From Epichloe hybrida (lineage: Eukaryota; Ascomycota; Sordariomycetes; Hypocreales; Clavicipitaceae): a DNA stretch of 64,000 nt. Each line of letters starts with the position of its first letter. The stretch's first letter is position 1. The notes under the pieces were generated by a model that was not told where the DNA came from, did not search any database, and was given only the letters and a program-made list of their open reading frames with translations. A program made the translations under genes and the position numbers. Location of the stretch: positions 1,550,001 to 1,614,000 of the forward strand of contig JAFEKR010000001.1 in NCBI GenBank assembly GCA_019022495.1, written 5' to 3'. Below are positions 32,861-45,480 of the stretch, in pieces.

Positions 32861-33312
32861 TTGTCAGGGGAAAAACAACACCCTAAAACAACGGAAAAGA
32901 CAACGATAGTAATAACAATAAAAACGACGATATTAACGATGCTAACGATACTAACGAATTCAACGATATTAAAGCTAGAACCTAGATAACGGGATCTAGG
33001 TCTGCGATATTTGCGATCCATCGCGAGGATCCAAGCTGCTAAGGTCTCTTTTCAATATTAGGTCAAATTCATCTTATTAGGTTAAACACAATGCTAGGTT
33101 ATCTTATCCATTGGACAATCTAAGCTAAAGGCAACAAAGGGAGAGTTAATTTTCTATAAAAGGGGAGGGAATCTAGGGATTTTATCTAGCTAGATAGTTA
33201 CATGACTAGGGATCCGATTGATCCGGCGATGCCAATAGATCCGATGATGCCGAGGTCTAGAGGCCTGTGGTCTTGTGAGAGAGGTCTTGAGAGGTCACAA
33301 TTCTAGCCACAC
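32861..33312 (-). repeat. LTR of the satellite-bearing element, right copy (452 bp)
   Basis: This is the partner of 27791-28242, with the same length and near-identical sequence. On the minus strand it is the 5' copy, followed by AACTAGTGGAGAAACGGGG, which could include the primer-binding site. Confidence 0.9.
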
Positions 33313-33318
33313 AATAGT

Positions 33319-36300
33319 AACTACCTTACTTCTATGCCTTAGTTTTACGGTATATATAACGCGTTTACCTTACTAACCTATTATTTATTATAGTCTTTAG
33401 CCTTACCCTTACTAGTTTATTAATCACTTAATATAAGTTTAAAACTATATATAAATATTTTACTTAGTTTCTTTTTTATATTTTACTTTCCTTTATATAA
33501 CACTATCCCTTTACTATTATAATTTTATTATACCTTTCTCTTTATCCTATTAAAACCTCCTTCTTAAATAATTATTCTCCTATTAGAATATACCTTATAA
33601 TTTATTTAACCTTCCTTTACCCTTAGCTACTCTTACTATACCTTTAGCCTATTCTATTAGTAAGTTTCTTATAAAGGGTAACTTAAATAATAAATAATTT
33701 ACTACTCCCTAATTAGTTTAGTGCCCTTATAGGCTATATATAAAATAGGCCTTTACTACTAGTGTTTTAGAATATTATTTACCTAAATTAGGAGAATTAT
33801 ACCCTTTATATTAGAAGTAATACCTTTCCTATATATAATATACTAGGCTTTTATTTACTAACCCTTATCTTTATTATACACTAAAGGATATTAAGGTAAA
33901 GATTACTATAGGTATATATATTATTAAACCTAGAGTCCCTAAAACTTTAGGTATAAAAAAGAAAATACCTATACTATCCTAAAGGTATTACTACCTTATT
34001 AGTTAGTAAAACTCCCTTCTTACTTAGGCTTAGTTTAATCTAGCTCTTATTTAGTTAGCCCTTAGGGTATCCCTTACTATAAATACTACTATAATAAATA
34101 TAACTAGTCTTAAAGTTATCTCTTTTATTAGCACTAGCCCTTTAGCTAGCTATAGTATAGCTTATTCTATATAGTAAGCTATAAGTATTTTATTTTAATA
34201 AAACTAATAAGTTATTAGTAAACTAACTATAATATATAAAGAGATATATAAGTAGTTTATTACGCTTCTCTAAGCTTTAATACCTTATTACTAGATAAAA
34301 TCTAATAATATATTTAAATTACTAGGTTAAGTAATAAATCTCCTTCTTATTACTACTAGTAACTTTTACGCTTTCTCTTTATAATAGGTTTAACTTATAA
34401 TTATATTTCTAGAGCCTTAGGAGCTAGCTATTCTCTAGCTAGAAATAATACTTCTCCCTCCCTTAGTTATTTTTCTCTTACTTATTACTTACTTACTAGG
34501 TTTCCTATTATACTCTCTCTTATATATACTTCTTATACTAACCTTATTTACACTATCTAGGTCCTAGATTATACCTAAGGTAAATAAGGTAAATAACTTA
34601 TTATACTATAACTATTACCTAGTAATAATAATACTATAGCTATAGTAATAGTAGTATAACTCTAGATAAAGGTAGTGTGCCCTTATTTATCTTCTCCTAG
34701 TAATTTAGGTAATAACTTAATAGATAATTATCCTTATTAAGTAGTAGTAGTAAAATATAGTAATTTAGTACCTTAGGTGCTTATAGGAGTCTTTATAAGT
34801 ATATAAGTCTTTTAAAATTAATTTAGTCTATTATTATATTATATATCTCCTTATTTTACCTTAAACTTATTAAGGGCTTATATTTATACTATATTCTCTA
34901 ATAGTTTCTATATAAGCTATATATAACTTACTTACTTAATAAGTATATTATATCTTTTACCCTAGCCTAGGGTGTTCTAAGCCACTAGGATTTACTTAAC
35001 CTAATATTTCTTAATAAGTTTATTATTACCTTTTATAAGGACTTATTCTAGTCCTAGATAGGAGTCCTAGAGCTTTTAACTAGGAAAAGGGTTTTCTATA
35101 GTATATTTAATAAGGTTTATATAGAAAACTAAGTAAATATCTCTTAGGATATTAAGTTAAACTATAAGTAATATTAGGACTTCTATAACTATATACTTTA
35201 CTATTACCTAGTTAAGTTTCTATAAGGGGTAGTTAGTTTTAATATTTTTAAGTAAAAGCTATACTTTATCTCTAACCTAAAACTATTTTACTAGCTAATA
35301 TAAAGTAAATATAGTGTCTTACTACCTTTATTATATATAGGCTATTATAGCTTATACTAGATAAGTACCCTCCTAGAGGTGCTTAAGAAACTATATTACT
35401 TACCCCTTTAGTGTTATTATAAAAGTAAATATATCTAGTAGTGCCTAGACTAGCTCTAGGTTATAGCTATATAGTAGCTTATTTAAGCTAACTTCTATTA
35501 TAGAAAATAGCTTATTATTAATTATAAGCTAGTAAGTAGCTAGATATTTTAGCTAGTTAAACTATAAGAAAGAGACTATAATATATAGTATTACTTATAT
35601 CTCTTAGTTTACTTACTTTATACTACTATTAGTTTATAGGTAATATAATATAGAAAGTAACTAATTAATCCTAACTAGGGAGCATAATATTATCTAAAAC
35701 TTTCCTAACTAATCTAAGCTATAATCTATAATAATTAATTAAGAAAACCCCTTAAACTATTACTAAACTATTTTAAACCTCTTTATATATTTCTTAGCTT
35801 TTATAGAAGTTATAGCCTTAAGCTAAATAAATTTAGAGAGTTAATCTATAATAACCATTAGGTATTATAGCTTTTTTAGGGATAGTGCTAGTAAGTTTAT
35901 TATAAAGTTAATAAAGATCTATAACTAAAACTAGTTAGGGATAGGTAAAGGCTTTAGTAAGCCCTAGTATTATTAATAGCTTTTATAACTACTATAGTAG
36001 TAATAGTTATAAATAAACCTAGTAATATCCTATAATATCCTATTCTAGTAAAACTATTATTATAAGATTTAGAATATAGTATTATAGCCTAAGTACCTTA
36101 CTACTAGCAAATTATAGTATTACTATATTAGGGTTATTATAAAAGGCTCCTACACTAGGACCTAGGTATAGCCCCTAAACTAAAGTACCTTATAAGTACT
36201 TATAAAATAATTTATTACTTACTCTCTTATAAGTACCTTAATAGGAAACCTCTAGGCCCTTTTCTAAATAGCCCTTAATTAAATACTATATATAGGATTA

Positions 36301-37070
36301 GAGATAATAGCCTAGTTCTATAAAGTCTAAAGGTATTTAGTAATAAAGAGAACCTTACTAGCTAGTAGTAATACTATACTACTATTATCCTACTATTTAT
36401 CTAGTATTAGTAAGAGCTATATAATAGTAATAGGTTATAGGATATATTTTATTTTAGAGGTTACCTTTTCCTAGTCCTATTCTCTTTAAGAAAGAGCATT
36501 AGGCTACTATACTTATATACTAGGTTTATACTAGAGATAAAAATTAAATAGTATAAGTGTATTTACTTATTAAGCTTACTACTCTAATATTAACTAGGGA
36601 GTTATAAAGTACTCTAGGTTCTTATAGTCTATATAGATTATAAATAGACTAGAAATACCTTATAGCTTAGCTAACTATACCTTAAGGCATAAGATAATAG
36701 CTAATAATTCCTTATTATAAATTATATAGTTCTTTTATAAGGTTATAAGGCTAGTAAAGTAGTAAGTAACTAGGTATATAATACTATCCTAGCCTAACTA
36801 GAAAAGGCATTCTCTAATAGCTATTCCTAAATAATTAGCTTTTACTACTATAAGGAGATCTAGGTCCTATTATACTAGTACTAGGTATGTAATAAAGGTG
36901 TCTTTTAGCCTATTAAAGGCATTATTCTCTTTAAGTCCCTATTAAAAAGGGATATTTCTCTTAGTTAATTATATTAGCGGTGCTACTAGTTTTAAAAAGT
37001 TACTAATAAAGTTATAGTAAAAGTTAGCGAACCCTAGGAAGCTATAGACCCCCTAAAGTTTTATTAGGGC
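33319..37070 (-). pseudogene. G2 pol, 3' half (RNase H, integrase), RIP-destroyed
   Basis: Reading leftwards from 37070, FLGFANFY marks the end of the reverse transcriptase. RNase H-like sequence follows (LVLV then DLDLLIVVKA and YLGIAI, about 36950-36700), then an integrase core near 35960-35600. The rest to 33319 is too altered to assign. Nearly every CA and TG has become TA, and many stop codons result. Confidence 0.75.
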
Positions 37071-37075
37071 TACCT

Positions 37076-37763
37076 TGTCAGGAGCGCAGAGGTTAAAGAT
37101 AGGATGTTCATCAAAGCGAGTCTTCGGAGAACCTTTAGGCTATGCGAATAATAAAGAGGCTAGCTAGCTATAAGATAGCTATATGCTTATAAAGCAAGGT
37201 ATTTATTAAAGACTACGCATATTATTAGTGCTAGGTTAGAGATTAAAACCTTTACATACCTGCAGAGTATTGCACTACAATTGATTTGTAGTGTATTTTT
37301 TATTTAACAAATAATATATATCTAATCTTAGAAAATATGTAGAGATATAAAACTTCTTTTTTTAGATAGATAACTAAAAAACTACAATGTAGTTATATAT
37401 AAAAGTGAGTCTAAAAGTGGACCCCTCGCCTATAAATTAGAAAAACTACATTTTACTACATTTTAGCACTGGAAATACACTACAAATGTAGTTTTTCTAA
37501 TTTACAGGCGAGGGGCCCACTTTTAGACCCACTTTTATATATCGTATTTTTCTTAGGATTTATCTATATAGGATTACGTAATTTATAGGATAATCTATTT
37601 AATTACAAGCTAGCTATAAAATTAAATGTAAAAACTACAAAACACACTACACTAACTACAAACAATACTCTGCATACCTGCCCCTAGCTAGTATTTATCT
37701 AGTAGTAACTATAATAGTCTTAGCTATTACTTTATTCTTAACCTTTTAGTGTAAGCTATAATA
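37076..37763 (+). repeat. G1 left LTR, interrupted by a 410-bp hAT element
   Basis: It begins TGTCAGGAGCGCAGAGG and ends in an AT-mutated form of the GCCGTAACA tail. Removing 37263-37680 leaves 270 bp, matching the right LTR and the solo LTR. Confidence 0.92.
37263..37672. mobile_element. hAT-type miniature element, 410 bp
   Basis: The ends are CAGAGTATTG and CAATACTCTG. It is flanked by a perfect 8-bp duplication CATACCTG (37255-37262 and 37673-37680), the length expected for hAT elements. It has no coding capacity. Internal inverted repeats surround AAAGTGGACCCCTCGCC, so most of it could fold back. It lies inside the left LTR of G1. Confidence 0.93.
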
Positions 37764-39223
37764 AATTAATCTCTCTTAACCTTTTTAAGGATATAAACTA
37801 TTAGCTAGATTATTATATAGCTAATACTCTAAAGATCTATAAGAAACACGCTAGTACTTTATAATAATAAAGCTATAGATAATTAGGAAAATAAAGAACC
37901 CCTATAATCTAGAACTATAGATAATAATAGGGTGTAATAAACGCCACTTAATCCTAATTTAAGTGAAAGTATAGATAATATAACTAAAGAAAAAAGGGCA
38001 TTATAATAATACTATAAGGTTATATAATCTAAGTTATATTACCTTTAGAGAAAATAAGAGGTCTTATAAATAGAGGCGTAAATTAAAGAGCTTAACGTAA
38101 ATCTAGGATTAGCTAGACCTTAAACTAAACCTATAATTACCCCTTAATCTAGACCTATAATTACCCCTTAAATATTAGCTATAATTTTACCTGTGGTTTA
38201 TAGTAATATAGTAGTAATTATATAGTAAGGTAGTCTTATTAAAATGTAAATAAAAATGCCTATATATAAAGGGGAAATATATAAAAGCCTATAGAATTTC
38301 TTAGTAAACTTAGATATATTATTTAAATTAGACTACTATACCTTTAAGGATAATATAACTAAGGTAGTATATATAAGTAGCTACCTAGCTAGTAATATAA
38401 AGTAATAGTAAATATATTATATAGCTATAAATAAGCATGTAAATTATTTATTAATTACCTAGGTAGATTTTCTAGAATAGTTAAAAACTAGAATAATAGA
38501 TATAGGTATAAGACACTTAGAAATAATAAGGTTATTACTAAATCTTAGGTAAAAGAATAACTAATTATTTTAATCCTTTATATAAGCCTAGGATAAGGTA
38601 AAAGCTAAGTTACCTAAAGAAATCCCTATATATCTAAGAATTATAATCTTTCTAAATAGCTTAAATAACACTATAAGGAAGTAAATAATTAGTTAAGAGA
38701 TCCTAATAACTTAAAGCTAACTATAAGGCTAGGGTAAAAAAGCAAAGGTTATAATAGGTTTAGGCTAAAATAATAAAAAAGGTTAGGACTCTAAAAGAAA
38801 GAGGTAACGCTCTTATTTTATATTACTTATAAATAAGGTATAATAATAAAGCAAAGACTAAGGGAAAAGATTATCCCTAGTGTACTATAAATATAAAAAG
38901 CCTAGGCATACTATACTAGCTTATTAAGCACTAGATTATTTTACCTATAAAAGTACTAAGTATATAACTAAGAAGTATAAAGAAAGTAGTAATAAAGCTA
39001 TATCTCCTAATATAATACTAGTTTAATTAGCATAGACCTAGGAATATAATCTTACCGTGAAATACCCTATAGATAATAGAATAAGAATGTAGGTATCTTT
39101 ATAATAAGATAACTAGTGGTTAGCTATGTAAGTGCTATTTAATATAGGCGTATAGTCTTTAATAATTTATCTAAAATTATTATTAAAAAAGGATTAGGAG
39201 AATGTAATCTAATTAGACAAGAT

Positions 39224-41091
39224 CAGAGTATTGTTTGTAGTGTAGTTAGTGTAGTTTTTAGGAAAAATTTGTATTTCTAATGTAGTTTTTTTTTTCTTAT
39301 AGTTAATGTATTGTAGTTTTTCTTTTTTTATAGTTAGTATAATATAGGTTTTTTTTTAATAGTGTAGTATATTGTAGTTTTTTTTTGCTTATATTGTAGT
39401 GTAGTTAGTGTAGTTACTAACTATACTAACTACAAAAACTACAATGTAGTGTTAGTAAAAAAAAAAGTAGGCCTTTTTATTATATAATGTTATTATAAGG
39501 ATTAAAAGAAAGCTAGTTATATAGAAGCTTTTATTATTACCTATTTTACTTAATTAGTTATAGAATTTATAATATTTACCTTTTTTTAAGAATTTTACTA
39601 TAACTAGGGTTATTTATAATATTATACCTTTTTAATAATACTATTATACTTATTACTTTATTTTACTAATATAACTTTAAGAAAAACCTTCTAATTATTT
39701 TATTTACTATTATTATTAATTATTTTATATTTTTATTATTAATTTTTATTATTAATTTAATTAATAAATACCCTAAACTAATATAATTAAATTAAATTAG
39801 AAATCTAAATAAATATATAAAAGTTAATAGAATATATACTTAGTACTTTATTGTTATTATTAATATAATAAGAACTTAAAAAAAGCTTAAACTATTTATT
39901 TACTATTTAAACTAATTAAATATTACTTTAAGCTTTATAATTCTAAAGCTTTAAGTTATATATAGTAACTTTATATATCTTATTATAATAATACATAAAG
40001 AAAGAATATAATAGACTAATATTTATAATTTATTAATAGATAACTAATAGTATTATTTTAATTACCCTATATAGCTTAAATAAGCTATAAAAAATAAGTT
40101 TAACTTATTTTTAAAAATAATACTAGGACTTAGTTTTATATAATATATTATACTTATTATAAAAGCTTTAATAACTTTTATAACCTTAATTACTATTATT
40201 ACTATAATTACTATTATTTTATATTTATTATTATTTTAAAAAAATACAAAAGAGAAAACATTTTTATAATATTAATATTTTTAAAAACCTTAAAATACTA
40301 AGTTATTAAAAACTATAGCTTTTACTATAGTAATTTACTTATAATTACTAGTATTTATATTTAAGTTATTTATTTATTATTTATTATTTATTAAACTTTA
40401 ACACTAATAATATTATAAGTAATCTTAGTAATCTTAGTAATACTAGTAATATTAGTAATATTAGTATTATAAGCTATTATAAGCTATTATAAGCTATAAT
40501 AAGATATAATAAGCTATTATAAGCTATAATAAGATATAATAAGCTACTTATATTAAGTTTACTAGTAGTTTTTTTATAGTTTTTTTAAAATAAGTAATAA
40601 TAATAATTTATAGAAATATAAAATAATTTATAGAAATAGTAAATAATATAATAAGAAGGTTTTTCTTTAAGTTATATTAGGGAAATAAAGTATTAAGTTA
40701 AATAGTATTATTAAAAAAGTATAATATTATATATAACCTTACTTAGTTATAATAAAATTATAAAAATAATATAATATTATAAATTCTATAACTAATTTAA
40801 TAAAATAGGTAATAATAAAAGCTTTTATATAACTAGCTTTCTTCTAACCTTATAAATACTAATAACTAATAAAAAGTCTAATACTATATTTATAGTGTTT
40901 ATAGTTAGTGTAGTTTAGGAAAAAAAATTTATAGTGTAATATATTATAGTTTTTTTTTTTTATAGTTAGTGTAATGTAGTTTTTTTTTCCTTATAGTTAG
41001 TGTAGTTTATAGTGTAGTGTAGTTTATAGTGTAGTTACTACACTATACTACAAATACTACACTACACTACACGTTTTAGTGCAATACTCTG
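39224..41091 (+). mobile_element. hAT-type non-coding element, 1868 bp
   Basis: The left end is CAGAGTATTGTTTGTAG and the right end is GCAATACTCTG. Its 8-bp flanks GACAAGAT (39216-39223) and GACAGGAT (41092-41099) differ by one A/G. It interrupts the G1 protease region. The interior is AT-rich with TAGTGTAG-type repeats near both ends and an 11-bp repeat (AGCTATTATAA) around 40470-40550. It is the same family as 58733-60618, in opposite orientation. Confidence 0.9.
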
Positions 41092-44000
41092 GACAGGATA
41101 TTAAAGAGTGTAAGTAAAAAAGTAATTTCATATTAAGGAATTCTAAAAAAATTAGTCAAGATAAAAGACAGTATAGGATTTATAAAGGTCTACTAAGTTA
41201 GCTACTTTATTGCTAATATAGGTAAAGGGATAATTCTAGGTATAGACTAGATTAAAGAATATTTACCTATAATTATGTGTTAGGAGCATAAATACTAGAG
41301 ATATCTAGTAATAATAGAATATCTCTCCTTTACTTATAGTAAGTAGTAAGTATATAAAGAGAAAAAAATAGTAGTAGTTACTTTATTATTAGAAGTAATA
41401 AAGATTAAGCTAAGTATTCTAAAAATTAAAAATTAAAAAGGAAAAGGAAAAGGCTAATTAAAGAACCTAGTAGTAATAGATATATAAATAAATAGTAAAG
41501 TAGCTATATGAATTCTAGAGTATGCTTATTTATAGTAAAAAAGCAAAGGTATTATAGTTATACTAATTTTAGAAAGCATAAGTAGTAAAGAAGCTATATT
41601 AAATTAGGATAAGAGTACTAAGTGCCTTATACTAATAATCCTAGAAGAATATAGGGAGTTTATAGATATTTTTTCTAAAGAGTTAGTAAGTAAGCTTCCT
41701 AAACTAGGAGGTTACACTTATGTAATTAAATTAGAAGAAAGGAAAACACTACCTTAGGGGCCTATATATAATTTAGCTAAAAGAAAGCTAGAGGTTCTTA
41801 GAGAGTACCTTATAAGTACATAGCTTAAAGGGTAGATTAGAAGATTAGTTAGCCTAGCTAAAGCCCTAATTTTATTTATTCTAAAGAAAGGAGGGAAATT
41901 AAGGCTTTATATAAATTATAAGGGCCTAAATAAGATCATAATTAAGAATAAGGCCCCTTTGCCCCTTATTGCTAAAATTCTTAATTAATTAGCAGGCGTA
42001 GTTATTTTTATAGTCCTAGATTTAAAAGATACATACTACTAGCTATATATTTGCTTAGGTAATAAGTAAAAAATAGCGTTCTATTATTAATATAGCCACT
42101 TTAAATATCTAGTAATACTATTTAGACTAGTTAATATACTAGTGACTTTTTAGGAGTATATTAATAATGCTCTTAAAGGACTTATTAATAAGACTTATAT
42201 TATCTATCTAGATAATACACTAATATATAGTAGCAAAGTTAAAGATTATATAAAGTATATTAAATAAGTTTTATATAAGTTTAGAGAGGTAGGTCTTTTT
42301 ATTAACCTTAAGAAGTATTAATTTTTAGTTAAGAAAGTTAAATTTTTAGGCTTTAAGATATTAAAGAAAGGTATTATAATAGACCTAGTAAGAGTTAAAG
42401 TAATTATAACCTAGCTAATACTACGTAGTGTTTTTAATATTTAGTTATTTCTTAGTTTTACTAGATTCTACTACTATTTTATTAAATAGTATAGTAAAGT
42501 TATTATTCTATTAATAGATTACCTTAGAGGGAATTAACTAGTAATATTTAAACTAGAACCCTATAAGCTAGTAGTATTTAGAGAGCTTTAATAAAGATTT
42601 TAGGAAGCGCTAATTTTAGTGCATTTTAACTTACTTATATATCTTAGAGTAAAGACAGATATATCTAGATATATAATTAGGGCTATACTCATAATGTTAG
42701 TGCTAGGTCACTAGCACCTAGTTATGTTTATATTAAGGAAAATAACTAATACTAAATTATAATATTTAATACTTAATAGTAAATTATTAGCTATCTAAGA
42801 GGCTTTTTATATATAAAGACACTATCTCGCTTATTTAGCTTATATAATTAAAGTTATTATAGATTATTTAAACTATAAGTACCTTACTATAAAGCCTAAG
42901 CTTACTAGTAAGTAAGTAACTATACTTAATAAGCTTTATCCTTTTGTTTTTAAGATTATATATTATATAAGGAAATTAAATCCTACTAACTTACTTTTAA
43001 GAAGACTAGATTTTATAAGTAAGGTAAAGAAAGAGAAAGTAATAACTATATAACTTCTTACCTTTTTATCTAAATTTATAAATACTAAGAGATAGAAATA
43101 CTATAGTAATATTATTAATACTATAGGTTCTATAAAAACATTACTTAATATAACTAATAGTTAGTTATAATAACACTGTAATAATACTATTAATATCTAG
43201 GGTTTTAAAAAATTGTAACTTAACTATATTCCTAAAGAACCTAATAATCTAGATAATCTTAGAAGAGTTATATTAGTAAGGTTATTTAATACTTTTTATA
43301 CTTCTATTAACAAGTAATAAGCTAGCTATAGTAATCAGAGCATTGTTGTATTGTATTGTATTAAAAATACAATACAATACAATACAATACATACAATACA
43401 ATGTATTATTAGGGAAAAGAAAAGTGGAGTATTATATAAATTCATTATATAGTAGATTTTTTAAGTAATTTAATTATAGTATTCTTATTCTTATATATAA
43501 TTTAGTTATTTATTTAAAAATCTATAAAGTTTTAGCTTATTTATAAAAGTAAGCTTATTATAGATATTATATACCTTAATAAAGTAATTCTTAGTTTAGT
43601 TTATAGAATATTTTTTTTTATACTTTTTAAAAGTTCTTTTATCTTAATATCTTTTTTCTTAGATTTACTATTACTTTTATTATATAAACAAATACAATAT
43701 AATACAATACAATACAATACAATACAATATAATGTATTATATGATATTAAGGGTAGTATATATATCTTAAATATATTAGATTTTAAGCGTAATCTAAATA
43801 TAGTATTCGTATTTTTTTAAATAATTTAGATATTTATTTAAAATTCTATAAAGTTTTAGCTTATTTAGTAAAGTAAGCTTATTATATAAATAGGGTAGCT
43901 ATATATGGTTTATTTTTTTCTTATCTTATACCTTAATTTATTTACTATATTTAAAAGGTTTTTTTAACTTTATATCTTTTTTATAGGATTTATTAATGAT

Positions 44001-44839
44001 TTTATTATATAAAAAATATAATACAATACAATACAATACAATACAATATAATACAATACAATATAATGTATTATATGATATTAAGGGTAGTATATATATC
44101 CTAAATATATTAGATTTTAAGGGTAATTTAAATATAGTATTCCTATTTTTATAAATAATTTAGAAATTTATTTAAAATTTTATAAAGTTTTAGCTTATTT
44201 AGTAAAGTAAGCTTATTATATATTTAGGGTAGCTAAATATTATATATTAGAATATAGGCTTATACTTTAATTTTTTTTCTATATTATAAAAGTCTTTTCA
44301 CTATTCTATTATTTTTTACAGATTTACTACTAATTTCTATACCTTTTTTAGCTTTTATTATAATAATTACCCTAAAGAAATTATTTAATATTCTTAATTA
44401 ATAAGATATTAAATCTAAAGAAAAATATACTAATATAAGTAAACTTTTTAAAAAATATAATAAAATATTTTATCTTAAATAAAACTTTCCTAGGTTTAAA
44501 AGAATTTTTTTTTAGATTTATAATATACTTTTTTAACTTTATAGGTTTTTTAAATAAAAGAATAAGTAAAAAGTCTATAAAAAAGTTTCTTAATACTTAT
44601 CTTAATTAAAAATACTTATTTTAATTTAATAACTAGACTTTTTAATAGTTTATATAAATATAATAAAAAGCTTTATAAAAGTCTTAGCTATATATATTTT
44701 ATATAGTTTTATATAATTTTATATAATAAAATTAGCTTTTTTTAAATAAAAGAAAATAGTATTTTAAATATAAAAAAAAATAATTTACTATATATTTATA
44801 TATAAGATATAATTCTCTTATCATAAAGAATATGAATAA

Positions 44840-45310
44840 AAAAGTGAGTCTGAAAAGTGAGTCTTTATAACTATTAGTAATGTATTAATAGCTTTCTTAC
44901 TTAAATATATAACCTTTACTTAAAGAGAGGGTTTTTAATAAAAGTGGGTCCATAAGTGGGTCTTTATAACTATTAGTAACTTATCAATAGCTTTCCTACT
45001 TAAATATATAACCTTTACTTAAAGAGAGGGTTTTTAATAAAAGTGGGTCCATAAGTGGGTCTTTATAACTATTAGTAACTTATCAATAGCTTTCTTACTT
45101 AAATATATAACCTTTACTTAAAGAGAGGGTTTTTAATAAAAGTGGGTCCATAAGTGGGTCTTTATAACTATTAGTAACTTATCAATAGCTTTCTTACTTA
45201 AATATATAATCTTTATTTAAAGAGAGGGTTTTTAATAAAAGTGAGTTTATAAGTGGGTTCTTATAACTATTAGTTACTTATCTATAGCTTTTATGCTTAG
45301 ATATATAATT
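44840..45310. repeat. 99-bp tandem repeat, about five copies
   Basis: The unit contains AAGTGGGTCCATAAGTGGGT and CTTTATAACTATTAGTAA. The latter phrase ends at about 44880, 44979, 45078, 45177 and 45276, giving a regular 99-bp period. The middle copies are nearly identical and the outer ones more diverged. Confidence 0.9.
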
Positions 45311-45357
45311 TTTACTTAAAAGGAATACTAGCTAATACTAATAGCTATTAAATTTGT

Positions 45358-45480
45358 AAGCTATTACAAGCTATTACAAGCTATTACAAGCTATTATAAG
45401 CTATTATAAGCTATTATAAGCTATTATAAGCTATTATAGGGTATTATAAGCTATTATAGAGTATTATAAGCTATTAAAAG
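45358..45480. repeat. 11-bp tandem repeat AAGCTATTA(C/T)A
   Basis: About ten head-to-tail copies, with C/T variation at one position, sit next to the right end of the 2.3-kb hAT-type element. Related arrays occur near 40470-40550 and 59290-59370. Confidence 0.85.

Larger units (their letters stand above)
27791..33312 (-). mobile_element. Non-autonomous LTR element with satellite-filled interior
   Basis: Two 452-bp direct repeats (27791-28242 and 32861-33312) share well over 90 percent of positions and bound 4.6 kb of non-coding sequence. The 6-bp sequence AATAGT flanks both ends (27785-27790 and 33313-33318). On the minus strand the LTR begins near TGTGTGGCTAG and ends CCCCTGACA, and a purine-rich GGGAGGTGTTA precedes the left copy, so the minus strand is the likely sense. 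The interior is dominated by a hairpin-forming tandem array. No gag or pol motif is visible on either strand. It resembles large retrotransposon derivatives (LARD-type) mobilised by another element; the partner is unknown. Confidence 0.8.
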
